A stretch of DNA of 64,000 nt, from NCBI RefSeq assembly GCF_004341845.1, contig NZ_SLVB01000006.1, forward strand, positions 124,001-188,000, in the 5' to 3' direction. The translations under genes were made by a program, and so were the position numbers. This document shows, one piece after another, positions 21,999-30,947 of the stretch (positions are counted from its first letter, which is position 1; every line of letters begins with the position of its first letter). This DNA is from Novosphingobium sp. PhB165 (GTDB lineage: Bacteria; Pseudomonadota; Alphaproteobacteria; Sphingomonadales; Sphingomonadaceae). Under the pieces are notes generated by a model that had not been told where the DNA came from, did no database searches, and worked only from the letters and a program-made list of their open reading frames with translations.

Positions 21999-22535
21999 TC
22001 AGTGGGCCTGCACGGACACGAGCGGGCGTGCCAGTACAAGGTCGTCATAAGTCTTGCCGCCGACATCGAAGCGGCGGGTGCCGATCTGTTCGAAGCCGTG
22101 CTTGGCGTAGAAGGCGAGGGCGCGCAGATTGTCGTCCTTGACGCCGAGCAGCAGGCGCTTGTGCCCCTCTGCGGCCTCGACCACCGTGCGCATCAGGGTG
22201 CCGCTCATCAGCGAGCCCTGAAAGCGTGAGAGCAGGTAGATGCGCTTCAGCTCGATATCGCCTTCCTCGGCCTGTTCGAGTTCGGGCGCGCAGATCATTG
22301 CATATCCCACCGGCGCATCGCCGGGCTTCACCTCGGCCAGCCAGGCCTTGGCGCCCTTGGCGAAGTAGGCGCGGTAGGTCTCGGCCGAGTGGGCGACGCG
22401 GCAATGCTCGATGATGCCGGCGCCATCGACGGCACCGGCAAAGGCTTCGAGAAACGTCGCTGCGCCGACCAGCGCGAGCGCGTCGGCATCGTCGGGACCG
22501 GCCTGACGGATGCGCCAGAGGGGGATATCGTTCAT
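21999..22535 (-). CDS. GNAT-family N-acetyltransferase
   Basis: 178-aa acetyl-CoA-dependent N-acyltransferase. The N-terminal strand-helix ([22 protein letters not shown]) and the acetyl-CoA-binding region around [17 protein letters not shown] are typical; closing strands include [16 protein letters not shown]. The substrate is unknown. It lies between the two metH genes, 16 bp from each, and so is cotranscribed in the methionine operon. Confidence 0.82.
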   Translation of the reverse strand: MNDIPLWRIRQAGPDDADALALVGAATFLEAFAGAVDGAGIIEHCRVAHSAETYRAYFAKGAKAWLAEVKPGDAPVGYAMICAPELEQAEEGDIELKRIYLLSRFQGSLMSGTLMRTVVEAAEGHKRLLLGVKDDNLRALAFYAKHGFEQIGTRRFDVGGKTYDDLVLARPLVSVQAH

Positions 22536-22551
22536 GACCTGCCGTCTCGCC

Positions 22552-23604
22552 TCACTCAGCCGCGATCGCGAAAGGTTCGAGACCGGCCAGACGCGTTTCC
22601 GGCTTCAGCGCCGGGATCGCGCGCGGGGCCATGCCGCTGATCTTGCGGGCGATGGCAGCGATATGCGCGGGCGTCGAGCCGCAGCAGCCGCCCAGCGCGT
22701 TGACCTGCCCGGCCACGGCCCATTCGCCGACGAAGCCGGCAGTGGTGTCGGGCATCTCGTCATATTCGCCGAGTTCGTTGGGGAGCCCGGCGTTGGGATA
22801 GATCATGATCAGCGTGTCGGCGATTTCCGACAGCGACTTCACATGAGGACGCAGCTGGGTCGCGCCGAACGAGCAGTTGAGCCCGATGGTCAGCGGCCGC
22901 GCGTGGCGCACGGCGTACCAGAACGCCTCGACCGTGTGGCCCGAGAGGTTGCGGCCGGAAAGGTCGGTCAGCGTCATCGACAGCATGATCGGCACTTCGC
23001 GGCCCAGTTCGTCCTCAAGCTTGCGCACGGCCATGATGCCGGCCTTGGCATTGAGCGTGTCGAACACCGTTTCGATCAGGATGAAGTCGGCGCCGCCTTC
23101 GACGAGGGCAGCGGCCTGCTCCTTGTAGACATCGACCAGCGTGTCCCAGTCGATCTCGCGATAGCCCGGATCGTTGACGTCGGGGCTGAGCGAGAGCGTC
23201 TTGTTGGTCGGCCCGATCGCGCCGGCGACGAAGCGGGGACGTCCATCCTTGGCCTCGAACTCGTCCGCCAGGCGGCGGGCAAGCTTGGCCGATTCGACAT
23301 TGATCTCGCGCACGAGATGCTCGGCACCGTAGTCGGCCTGGCTGATGCGGTTGGCCGAGAAGGTGTTGGTCTCGGCAATGTCCGCACCGGCCTCGAAATA
23401 GGCGCGGTGGATCGCTTCCGGCACCTCGGGCTTGGTCAGTGCGAGAATGTCGTTGTTGCCCTTCTGCTCATGGCTGAGGCCAAGGTTGCCGGCATAGTCG
23501 GCTTCCGCGAGCTTCCAGTTCTGGATCTCGGTGCCGAAAGCACCATCGGTGACGAGGATGCGCTTGGCAGCTTCGGCGAGAAATTTGTCACGGGCGCTCA
23601 TCAT
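22552..23604 (-). CDS. metH: methionine synthase, homocysteine methyltransferase domain
   Basis: First half of cobalamin-dependent methionine synthase, about 350 aa; holds homocysteine at a zinc site. Motifs: RILVTDGAFGTEIQ at the start, GLNCSFGATQ with the first Cys ligand, and GGCCGSTP near the C-terminus with the Cys pair. Starts are possible at 23610 (GTG), 23604 and 23601; a GGGAG site favours the ATGs, and 23604 is used. Ends 16 bp before the GNAT gene and follows metF by 16 bp. Confidence 0.93.
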   Translation of the reverse strand: MMSARDKFLAEAAKRILVTDGAFGTEIQNWKLAEADYAGNLGLSHEQKGNNDILALTKPEVPEAIHRAYFEAGADIAETNTFSANRISQADYGAEHLVREINVESAKLARRLADEFEAKDGRPRFVAGAIGPTNKTLSLSPDVNDPGYREIDWDTLVDVYKEQAAALVEGGADFILIETVFDTLNAKAGIMAVRKLEDELGREVPIMLSMTLTDLSGRNLSGHTVEAFWYAVRHARPLTIGLNCSFGATQLRPHVKSLSEIADTLIMIYPNAGLPNELGEYDEMPDTTAGFVGEWAVAGQVNALGGCCGSTPAHIAAIARKISGMAPRAIPALKPETRLAGLEPFAIAAE

Positions 23605-23620
23605 GCGCACTCCCTAACTC

Positions 23621-24532
23621 TTAGGACTGGGGCCTCAGGCCGAGCAACTGGCAGATGGCGTAAGTCTGCTCGGCGCGGTTGAGGGTGTAGAAATGGAAAT
23701 CGCGGACGCCGCCTTCGTAAAGGCCGCGGCACAAGTCGGCGGCGGCGACGGCGGCGACCAGTGCGCGCGGACCGGGGCGCTCGTCAAGGCCTTCGAACAT
23801 CGCTTCCAGCCAGACCGGAATCTCGGTGTTGCCGGACATGCGGCGGATCGCGGCGAAGCTGGTCACCGGCATGATGCCGGGCAGGATCGGTGCATCGATT
23901 CCGGCAGCCTGCGTCTTGTCGAGAAAGCGGAAATAGGCATCGGCCGAGAAGAAGAACTGGGTGATCGCGCGGTTCGCACCGGCATCGATCTTGCGCTTCA
24001 GGTTGTCGAGGTCGCTCTGGGCGCTTGTCGCCTCCGGATGGACTTCGGGATAGGCGGCCACCGAGATGTCGAAATCGTGGCGCGCCTTGAGGCCGGCCAC
24101 CAGGTCGGCGGCGCTGGCATAGCCTTCAGGGTGCGGGGTGAATACGCCGCCCTGGCTGGGCGGCGGATCGCCGCGCAGGGCGACGATGTGGCGCACGCCC
24201 GCTTCCCAGTACTGATCGGCGATCTCGTCGATCTTGCCCTTGCTCGCGCCCACGCAGGTGAGGTGCGCGGCGGGCACGAGGCTGGTTTCGCGGACGAGAC
24301 GGGCGACAGTGGCATGGGTGCGCTCACGCGTGGAGCCGCCGGCGCCGTAAGTCACCGAGACGAAGCTGGGCGTCAGCGGGGCGAGCTGGGTGATCGCGTC
24401 CCACAGCTGTTCGTCCATCTTCTCGGTCTTGGGCGGGAAGAATTCGAACGAGACGGAAATGTCGCCCGGCAGGCACCCGAAGGCGGGGGCGAGGTTGGGC
24501 CGTTGGCCTGCCGGTCGTTGAACGGACGTCAT
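23621..24532 (-). CDS. metF: methylenetetrahydrofolate reductase
   Basis: FAD-dependent enzyme that reduces 5,10-methylene-THF to 5-methyl-THF, the methyl donor for the adjacent methionine synthase. 303 aa, complete TIM barrel: SVSFEFFPPKTEKMDEQLW, SVTYGAGGSTRERTHATV, HIVALRGDPP and the closing VRDFHFYTLNRAEQTYAIC. Its ATG overlaps the stop of the upstream regulator gene (ATGA), implying coupled translation. Confidence 0.95.
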   Translation of the reverse strand: MTSVQRPAGQRPNLAPAFGCLPGDISVSFEFFPPKTEKMDEQLWDAITQLAPLTPSFVSVTYGAGGSTRERTHATVARLVRETSLVPAAHLTCVGASKGKIDEIADQYWEAGVRHIVALRGDPPPSQGGVFTPHPEGYASAADLVAGLKARHDFDISVAAYPEVHPEATSAQSDLDNLKRKIDAGANRAITQFFFSADAYFRFLDKTQAAGIDAPILPGIMPVTSFAAIRRMSGNTEIPVWLEAMFEGLDERPGPRALVAAVAAADLCRGLYEGGVRDFHFYTLNRAEQTYAICQLLGLRPQS

Positions 24533-25545
24533 GAGGTCGCGGTCTTTCTGTCGTTGGATTCGGTGTCTTGGGCGAGGGACGCGGCAGGCGGCGACTGGTC
24601 AAGCCGCCGCGCGGTCCAGATCTTCACGGTGAGCGGATCGCCGGGCAGCGTGACCGGAGCATCGGGCGCGAAGCCCGCGTCCTTCAGCAGGCTCGCCATC
24701 TGCTCATCCGCGAAACCGAGGCGTGCGTGGGCATGGCGCTCACGCAAGTCTTCCCGCTCGTGCGCGGCAAGATCGACCACGGCGATTCGCCCGTCCTTGC
24801 GGGTGACGCGCGCGGCTTCGGCCAACACCGCGCCAGGTTCCTGTGCATAATGAAGCACCTGGTGGAACAGTACGGTGTCGAAATCGCCCTCGGCAAAAGG
24901 CAGGCCGAGGAAGTCGCCTTGCACCAGCGAAAGCCGCTCGGGTGGCAAAGATTGCAAGCGTGCCCGCGCAATACGCAACATATCCGGACTCTTGTCGAGC
25001 GCGGTGACGTGACTCGACTTGCCTGCCAGCAGCTCGGCCATGCGGCCGGTGCCGGTGCCGACATCGAGCAGCGCACCCAGCTTGCCGCGTCCCAGTGCGG
25101 TGAGCAGGGCCGTCTCGACCGGACCGTCGGCACCATGGAGCTGGCGCAGCGTGTCCCACTCTTCCGCGTGGCGCGCGAAGTAGGCTTGCGCGCTTGCCTC
25201 GCGCGCGTCGCGAATGGCTGCAAGCTGGCGGCGATCCTCGGCGCAGCGCGCGGAAAACGTGGGATCGTCACGCTCGGCAATGGCCAGAAGGCGGGCGGCA
25301 GCAGCCCCCATCGGCGGCTCGCCGTTTTCCTTTACGGCGCTCCCCAGGAACACCCAGCTGCCTTCCTTGCGGCGCGTTGCCAGACCCGCTTCGCAGAGGA
25401 TTCGGATGTGGCGGGAGACGCGCGGCTGGCTCTGCCCGAGTACCTGGGCGAGCTCTCCGACCGCCAGTTCCATGTGCGCCAGCAGACGCATGATGCGCAG
25501 CCGCGTCGGCTCGGAAAGAGCCCTCAGGAGGGGGTCGATTTTCAT
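24529..25545 (-). CDS. ArsR-family regulator fused to SAM methyltransferase
   Basis: 338-aa two-domain protein. N-terminal winged helix of the ArsR/SmtB type (LLRALSEPTRLRIMRLL, QSQPRVSRHIRILCEAGLATRR), then a class I SAM-dependent methyltransferase domain with motif I LLDVGTGTGRMAELL and the DTVLFHQVLHYAQEP block. Proteins of this fusion head methionine-cycle operons in alphaproteobacteria and are candidates for sensing S-adenosyl metabolites (SahR-like). It is first in the operon and lies 8 bp from a perfect palindrome (25553-25574), so it probably represses its own operon. Start ATG at 25545; the frame continues upstream through the operator. Confidence 0.85.
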   Translation of the reverse strand: MKIDPLLRALSEPTRLRIMRLLAHMELAVGELAQVLGQSQPRVSRHIRILCEAGLATRRKEGSWVFLGSAVKENGEPPMGAAAARLLAIAERDDPTFSARCAEDRRQLAAIRDAREASAQAYFARHAEEWDTLRQLHGADGPVETALLTALGRGKLGALLDVGTGTGRMAELLAGKSSHVTALDKSPDMLRIARARLQSLPPERLSLVQGDFLGLPFAEGDFDTVLFHQVLHYAQEPGAVLAEAARVTRKDGRIAVVDLAAHEREDLRERHAHARLGFADEQMASLLKDAGFAPDAPVTLPGDPLTVKIWTARRLDQSPPAASLAQDTESNDRKTATS

Positions 25546-25552
25546 GAGACCG

Positions 25553-25574
25553 CATATAAAGATATCTTTATATG
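25553..25574. promoter_or_regulatory. perfect 22-bp palindrome, probable ArsR/SahR-type operator
   Basis: Half-site CATATAAAGAT followed directly by its reverse complement ATCTTTATATG, without mismatch. It sits between the divergent ArsR-methyltransferase gene (start 25545) and the lipoprotein gene (start 25714). AT-rich against a GC-rich background. Resembles SahR-type operators as I remember them; bound by the adjacent regulator by inference. Confidence 0.75.
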
Positions 25575-25713
25575 TGTGCAAGCCCGAGGGATTCCGCCAG
25601 TTTTGGCCCCCTTACTTCCCATTTGCGTTGCACAAACGTCTCGTCTAAAGAATGGCACCGCAGGCTTGCCTGCAAGCGTTGGCCTGTGCGCCAAACAATG
25701 CAAGGGGATTCGC

Positions 25714-25890
25714 ATGAAGAAGATTGCTTTTGCCGCGTTCGCGTCGGCTGCCGCTCTGTCGCTCGCTGCTTGCGGTGGCACCAAGCCCGCCGCTGACGCC
25801 ACTTCGGAATCGGTTGAGACCGTTCCCGAAGAGACCATGGCCGCTACCACCGACGGTGCGACCGACGCTGCTACCGCGGCTGCCGAGTAA
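25714..25890 (+). CDS. small lipoprotein
   Basis: 58-aa predicted lipoprotein of unknown function. N-terminus MKKIAFAAFASAAALS then the lipobox LAAC (Cys20), after which the mature chain is a 38-residue disordered Ala/Thr/Glu-rich peptide (KPAADATSESVETVPEE). ATG at 25714 has AAGGGG 7 bp upstream. It diverges from the methionine operon. Composition after Cys20 is like entericidin-type or spacer lipoproteins, but no family is recognised. Confidence 0.75.
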   Translation: MKKIAFAAFASAAALSLAACGGTKPAADATSESVETVPEETMAATTDGATDAATAAAE

Positions 25891-25892
25891 TT

Positions 25893-26063
25893 CGGCCGGG
25901 GGCACGACAATCGCCCGACGTTCAATCGTCAGGTGAAGTGCCGGCCCCCAGTACTTTCCCACCCCAGACCCGAATCAGTCGCAAGACTGCCAAGTGTCGA
26001 AGGAATCAGTGGAAAGTCCGTCTACAGACGGGAAAAGCCCTCCTTACCGGGAGGGTTTTTTAT
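25893..26063 (+). ncRNA. candidate structured RNA or 3' UTR ending in a terminator
   Basis: The 170 bp between the small lipoprotein and nadE hold several stable hairpins in tandem: one centred on CGACGTTCAATCGTC (25917-25931), one whose stem pairs ACTTTCCCAC (25953-25962) with GTGGAAAGT (26009-26017) and encloses CAGTC-GCAA-GACTG (25976-25989, a GNRA-capped hairpin), one at 26018-26031, then an intrinsic terminator. Could be a separate small RNA (6S-like size) or the lipoprotein 3' UTR. No family was recognised by eye. Confidence 0.3.
26033..26063 (+). terminator. intrinsic terminator before nadE
   Basis: Stem CCCTCC (26038-26043) / GGAGGG (26050-26055), loop TTACCG, flanked by an A-run and TTTTTT. 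It lies 60 bp before the nadE ATG, so nadE needs its own promoter downstream of it, or the terminator is regulated. Confidence 0.9.
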
Positions 26064-26123
26064 TGCCTGCGCTACAGGCATCTCCTGTTGCAGCAAGCCC
26101 GGTGCCGGGGCATCAAGCCTTTG

Positions 26124-27779
26124 ATGCCGGATACGCTCAAGATCACGCTGGCGCAGCTCAACCAATCCGTTGGCGATCTCGACGGCAATGCCGAAAGCGT
26201 GCTGGCCGCCCGCGCACAGGCGAAAGACGCGGATCTCGTCGTCTTTCCGGAGCTGCACCTGGTCGGCTACCCGCCCGAAGACCTGATTCTCAAACCCGCG
26301 CTGATCGAGCGCGCCGCCGCGCGGTTGCAGACGCTGGCCGAGGCGAGCGCGTCTAACGGACCGGCCATGCTCGTGGGCTCCGCCTTCGTGCTCGATGGTG
26401 CGCTGCACAACGGGGTTGCCCTGCTCGACCAGGGCAAAGTCATGGCGGTGCGGCTCAAGCATGAGCTGCCGAACTACGGCACGTTCGACGAAATGCGCCT
26501 GTTCCAGCCCGGCCCGCTGCCCGAACCGGTGATTCTGCGCGGCACCCTGATCGGCGTGCCGATCTGCGAGGATATCTGGCGTCCCGAAGTCTGCCGCCAC
26601 CTTGCCGATTTCGGCGCCGAAATCCTGATCTGCATCAATGGCAGCCCCTACGAAATCAACAAGGACGCGCTGCGTATCGAGGGTGTGGCCAAGCGCCGCG
26701 CGGTCGATACCGGGCTTCCGCTGGCCTATCTCAACCGCGTCGGCGGGCAGGATGAACTGGTGTTCGATGGCGCCAGCTTCGTGGTCAACGGCGATGGCGG
26801 CCTCGCCGTGCAGCTTGCGGATTGGCAGGAACAGGTCGTCGAGACGCGCTGGACCAAGACCGCGCAAGGCTGGCGCTGCGATCGCGGAAAGCTCGAATCG
26901 CTGGCGACGCACCCCGAAGATATCTACTGCGCGATGGTTCTGGCGCTGCGCGACTATGTGAATCGCAACGGTTTTCCCGGAGTCGTGCTCGGATTATCGG
27001 GCGGGATCGATTCGGCAACGTGCGCGGCCCTTGCCGTGGACGCACTAGGGCCGGAGCGGGTCTGGGGGGTGATGATGCCCTCGCGCTTCACCAGCCGGCA
27101 GAGCCTCGACGATGCCGCCGCCTGTGCCGAGGCGCTGGGGATTCGCTACTCGGTCATGCCGATCGGCGCGGCGGTGGACGGGCTCGATTCGATGCTGGGC
27201 GAGAGTTTCGAGGGCACCAACCGCGATATCGCCGAGGAAAACCTGCAATCGCGGATTCGCGGCACCGCGCTGATGGCGCTGTCCAACAAGTTCGGGCCGA
27301 TGCTGATGACCACCGGCAACAAGAGCGAGATGAGCGTCGGCTACGCGACGATCTATGGCGACATGGCGGGCGGCTACAATCCGCTGAAGGACGCCTACAA
27401 GTCGACCGTTTTCGCCATTGCCGGCTGGCGAAACCGCCATGTCCCGCGAATCGGGCTCGGCCCTTCCGGCTTGGTGATTCCCGAATCGACCCTGCTGCGC
27501 GATCCCAGCGCCGAACTGCGGGACGATCAGCGCGATTCGGATACGCTGCCGCCTTACGATATGCTCGATCCGATCCTTCTCGGCCTTGTCGAAAACGACA
27601 AGAGCGTCGAGCAACTGGTCAACGAAGGGTTCGAGCGTGCGACCGTCCAGCACGTGGAGCGATTGCTGCATCTGGCCGAATACAAGCGCCGGCAGGCCTC
27701 GCCCGGCGTGAAGCTGACGGCGCGCAATTTCGGGCGCGACCGTCGCTATCCGATCACCCACGCCTTCCGCAGCGGATGA
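26124..27779 (+). CDS. nadE: glutamine-dependent NAD+ synthase
   Basis: Last enzyme of NAD biosynthesis, 551 aa from the ATG at 26124. N-terminal nitrilase-type glutaminase domain (KITLAQLNQSVGDLDGN, with VVFPELHLVGYPPEDL and the catalytic-Cys region GVPICEDIW) and C-terminal ATP pyrophosphatase domain with the PP-loop LSGGIDSATCAALA, TTGNKSEMSVGYATIYGD. The frame is open back to 25938, but that extension would cross the terminator at 26033-26063 and has no similarity to the family start. Confidence 0.95.
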   Translation: MPDTLKITLAQLNQSVGDLDGNAESVLAARAQAKDADLVVFPELHLVGYPPEDLILKPALIERAAARLQTLAEASASNGPAMLVGSAFVLDGALHNGVALLDQGKVMAVRLKHELPNYGTFDEMRLFQPGPLPEPVILRGTLIGVPICEDIWRPEVCRHLADFGAEILICINGSPYEINKDALRIEGVAKRRAVDTGLPLAYLNRVGGQDELVFDGASFVVNGDGGLAVQLADWQEQVVETRWTKTAQGWRCDRGKLESLATHPEDIYCAMVLALRDYVNRNGFPGVVLGLSGGIDSATCAALAVDALGPERVWGVMMPSRFTSRQSLDDAAACAEALGIRYSVMPIGAAVDGLDSMLGESFEGTNRDIAEENLQSRIRGTALMALSNKFGPMLMTTGNKSEMSVGYATIYGDMAGGYNPLKDAYKSTVFAIAGWRNRHVPRIGLGPSGLVIPESTLLRDPSAELRDDQRDSDTLPPYDMLDPILLGLVENDKSVEQLVNEGFERATVQHVERLLHLAEYKRRQASPGVKLTARNFGRDRRYPITHAFRSG

Positions 27780-27828
27780 GGAAAAGGGCGGCGCAATCGC
27801 ACCGTCCCCACACTTGGCCCGGTTATTT

Positions 27829-29394
27829 TCAGTGCGCGCCCTCGGCATAGAAGCGCTGCATGTCGAGGCGCATCTGGTGAAGCGCTTCGGGGTTCAGGTA
27901 GACCATGTGGCCCGCCGGATAGTAGTGGAACTGCAGGTTCTGCTGGAGCGGGGCGGGCAGCATCATGTGCTTGAGGTCCCGCTCGGTCGAGAAGAACGGC
28001 GTCGCCATGTCGAAATAGCCGTTGAGCGAGAGCACGCGCAGATGCGGGTTGGTGCGCATCGCGCTCGACAGGTCCACGGTCACGTCGGCGACGTTCTGGT
28101 GGCGGCCATAGCCGTTGCCCGGCGCATCGTGCGACCAGTCCCACTTGAACGGGCCGCCCTCGCTGGCGCTGAGGCGGTAGTCGAGATCGGTCTTGTAACC
28201 CAGCTTGTTGCCCAGAACGTCGAGGAAGCTGGCGATGTAGAGGCCGCTGATCGCCGTGTCCGAGGCATCGTACTCGGGGCCTTCGCCGGCGGAATCGGCG
28301 TCGACGCCAAGGTAGCGTCCGTCGAAGCGGCCGATCGTCTCCCGCTCGCCGCGCAGCAGTTCCTTGCGGAAGCGGTTGAGGTCGATCCGCAAGTTGGCCT
28401 GCTTGATGTAGTCCACTGAAATGCCGGTGAAGCGGCTGATCTGCTGGGCCACTGCGTCGGCTTCGGCCGGAGCGATGTCCTGCCCCTTGGCCAGCGCGCT
28501 GGCATAGGGGCCATTGGCGAACTGGCGCGCCTGCTCGACGAATTCGGCAACCGTGGCCGGGCGGTCGGCAACGCGGTTGTGATACCAGGCGACGGCGGCA
28601 TAAGTCGGCAGGTAGCCGACATAGACCTGATCGTAGCCCGACTGGCGCACGCCGTAGTTCATGATCGAGGACAGCAGGACCACGCCGTTGAGCGCCATGC
28701 CGCGTTCTTCAAGCTGATAGGCGAGCGCGCCCGAGCGGGTGGTGCCGTAGCTTTCGCCGAAGATGTACTTGGGATCGCCCCAGCGGCCGTTCTTCGAGAC
28801 GTAGCGGAAGATCGCCTTGGCAAAGGCGTCCACGTCCTGGTCGACGCCGTAGAAATCGGCGGGCTTGGCATCGCCCAGCGGGCGCGAGTAACCGGCGCCG
28901 ACCGCATCGATGAAGACCATGTCGGTGCTGCCGATCAGGCTGTCCGGATTGGGGCCGACATCGAAGGGCGCAGGGGCGACGGCGGTGGGATCGGTGGTGC
29001 GCACGCGCTCGGGGCCGAAGCTGCCCATGCGCAGCCACAGGCTCGCGGAGCCGGGGCCACCGTTGTAGAAGAACGTCAGCGGGCGATGCTTATCCGGCGC
29101 GGTATAGGCGGTGTAGAACACGCTCGCGGTCGGCTTGCCCTGCGCGTCGCGAATCGTCAGCGTGCCCGCCGTGGCGGTATAAGAAGTCGATTTGCCGTCG
29201 ACCGTGACCGAACCGTTCGAAGTCTTGACCGCTTCATCGACGGGCGCGCTGGCCCAACCGGCGGCGACGGCTTCGGCGGTCTTGGCGGCGTGCTGCTTTT
29301 CCGCATCGGGCGCATCGGCCTTCTGGGCGAAAACGGGCTGGGCGAAAGCGAGGGAGAGAAGCGAGGCGAAGGCCAGCTTTGCGGGAAGCCGCAT
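27829..29394 (-). CDS. S10-family serine carboxypeptidase-like protein
   Basis: Exported alpha/beta-hydrolase of peptidase family S10, about 521 aa from the ATG at 29394. A signal peptide ends near PVFAQ. Motifs: FFYNGGPGSASLW (oxyanion region), nucleophile FGESYGTTR, Asp in LNGYFDMATPF, and His in YYPAGHMVYLN. Substrates of bacterial S10 members are poorly known. The open frame runs 23 codons further upstream without a signal sequence. Divergent from gltX. Confidence 0.85.
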   Translation of the reverse strand: MRLPAKLAFASLLSLAFAQPVFAQKADAPDAEKQHAAKTAEAVAAGWASAPVDEAVKTSNGSVTVDGKSTSYTATAGTLTIRDAQGKPTASVFYTAYTAPDKHRPLTFFYNGGPGSASLWLRMGSFGPERVRTTDPTAVAPAPFDVGPNPDSLIGSTDMVFIDAVGAGYSRPLGDAKPADFYGVDQDVDAFAKAIFRYVSKNGRWGDPKYIFGESYGTTRSGALAYQLEERGMALNGVVLLSSIMNYGVRQSGYDQVYVGYLPTYAAVAWYHNRVADRPATVAEFVEQARQFANGPYASALAKGQDIAPAEADAVAQQISRFTGISVDYIKQANLRIDLNRFRKELLRGERETIGRFDGRYLGVDADSAGEGPEYDASDTAISGLYIASFLDVLGNKLGYKTDLDYRLSASEGGPFKWDWSHDAPGNGYGRHQNVADVTVDLSSAMRTNPHLRVLSLNGYFDMATPFFSTERDLKHMMLPAPLQQNLQFHYYPAGHMVYLNPEALHQMRLDMQRFYAEGAH

Positions 29395-29564
29395 GGGGTA
29401 ATCCTTTGATTTTGGCGGGTGCGAACCGGCATGCATTGGTAATGCATCAGTCCTGTCGGGCAAGGGGATATGTTATACATCTTTGACAGCCCGCCTCGGT
29501 ATCCGCTGTCCTCTCCATCGCCGGGAAATTGACCTCTCGCCGCGCGCGCCGTAATCGCGCGGGC

Positions 29565-30896
29565 ATGACCGTCACGCGTTTCGCTCCGTCGCCCACCGGG
29601 CACCTCCACGTCGGCAATATCCGCACGGCGCTGCACAACTGGCTGCTTGCGAAACAGGCAGGCGGACGCTTCCTGCTGCGCATCGACGATACCGACGCGG
29701 CGCGCTCGCAAGAGGAATATGTCGACGGCATCCGTGCCGACCTGTCCTGGCTCGGCATCGAATGGGCGGGCGAGGAACGCCAGTCGGCCCGCTTCGCCCT
29801 CTATGAGCGCGAGTTCGAGCGCCTGAAGGCCGCCGGGCGCGTCTATCCCTGCTGGGAGACGCCGCAGGAACTGGACCTCAAGCGCAAGGTGCTGCTCGGG
29901 CGCGGGCTGCCGCCGATCTACGATCGCGGCGCGCTCAACCTGACCGAGGACGAGAAGGCCGCGAAGATCGCCGCCGGAGACCTGCCGCACTGGCGCTTCC
30001 TGCTGGACCATGACGAGCCGATCACCTGGGAAGACGGCATTCGCGGACCCCAGAAGTTCGATCCCGCGCAGATCAGCGATCCGGTGATCCGCCGCGCCGA
30101 TGGCTCGTGGCTCTACATGTTGCCTTCGGCCATCGACGATGTGGACATGGGCGTGACGCAGATCCTGCGCGGTGAGGACCATGTGTCCAACACCGCCGCG
30201 CAAGTGCAGATGTTCACCGCGCTCGGCGCGCCGGTTCCGGCATTCGCGCATGAAGCGCTGCTGGTGGGGACCGAGGGCAAGCTGTCCAAGCGACTGGGCT
30301 CGCTGGGCGTTGCGCATTTCCGCGAGATCGGCATCGAGCCGCAGGCAGTCGTGGCGCTGCTGGGACGGCTGGGGACGAGCGATCCGGTCGATCCCTCGCT
30401 CGATGCCGAGGCGCTGGCGGCGGCGTTCGATCTCTCGCACTTCGGCCGCGCGCCGGCCCGTTTCGACGAGGCGGAACTGGAGCGCGTCAATGCTGCGGTG
30501 GTTCATGCCCTGTCGTTCGAGGCGGTTGCCGCGCGCCTGCCAGAGGGCATGGATGCGGCGGGCTGGGACGCGGTGCGCCCGAATCTCACCCATGTTCACG
30601 AGGCGGCGGACTGGTGGAGCGTCGTCACCGGGCCGGTCGCGGTGCCGGAACTGGGCGACCAGGACCGTGCCTATCTTGTGCAGGCCGCCGATGTGCTGGC
30701 CGGGCTCGAATGGGATCAGGCTGTGTGGAAGGCACTGACCGGCGCGCTGAAGGATGCCACCGGGCGCAAGGGCAAGGCGCTGTTCCTGCCGCTGCGTCTG
30801 GCGCTGACGGCGATGGAGCATGGGCCGGATATGGGCGCCCTGCTGCCGTTGATCGGCAAGGATGCGGCGCTGGAGCGGTTGCGCGCGGCAGCCTGA
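29565..30896 (+). CDS. gltX: glutamyl-tRNA synthetase
   Basis: Class I aminoacyl-tRNA synthetase, 443 aa from the ATG at 29565. HIGH-type signature FAPSPTGHLHVGNIRTAL, the KMSKS equivalent KLSKRLGSLG, and conserved FLLRIDDTDAARSQEEY. A little shorter than the usual 465-475 aa, with a compact anticodon-binding end. Alphaproteobacteria often carry two GltX; whether this is the only copy cannot be seen. The frame opens 12 codons earlier. Confidence 0.95.
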   Translation: MTVTRFAPSPTGHLHVGNIRTALHNWLLAKQAGGRFLLRIDDTDAARSQEEYVDGIRADLSWLGIEWAGEERQSARFALYEREFERLKAAGRVYPCWETPQELDLKRKVLLGRGLPPIYDRGALNLTEDEKAAKIAAGDLPHWRFLLDHDEPITWEDGIRGPQKFDPAQISDPVIRRADGSWLYMLPSAIDDVDMGVTQILRGEDHVSNTAAQVQMFTALGAPVPAFAHEALLVGTEGKLSKRLGSLGVAHFREIGIEPQAVVALLGRLGTSDPVDPSLDAEALAAAFDLSHFGRAPARFDEAELERVNAAVVHALSFEAVAARLPEGMDAAGWDAVRPNLTHVHEAADWWSVVTGPVAVPELGDQDRAYLVQAADVLAGLEWDQAVWKALTGALKDATGRKGKALFLPLRLALTAMEHGPDMGALLPLIGKDAALERLRAAA

Positions 30897-30947
30897 CCAA
30901 ATCCAGCGCGGCCAGTCTGACCCGACCTAAACTCGCCAAATAAACCC

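Noticed and set aside
20426-22141. 571-aa plus-strand ORF opposite metH
   Set aside because: Antisense shadow of the methionine synthase C-terminal gene.
22552-23604. metH broken by a mutation
   Set aside because: The two halves are complete domains with own starts, and a gene with its own function lies between; this is a natural split, not a pseudogene.
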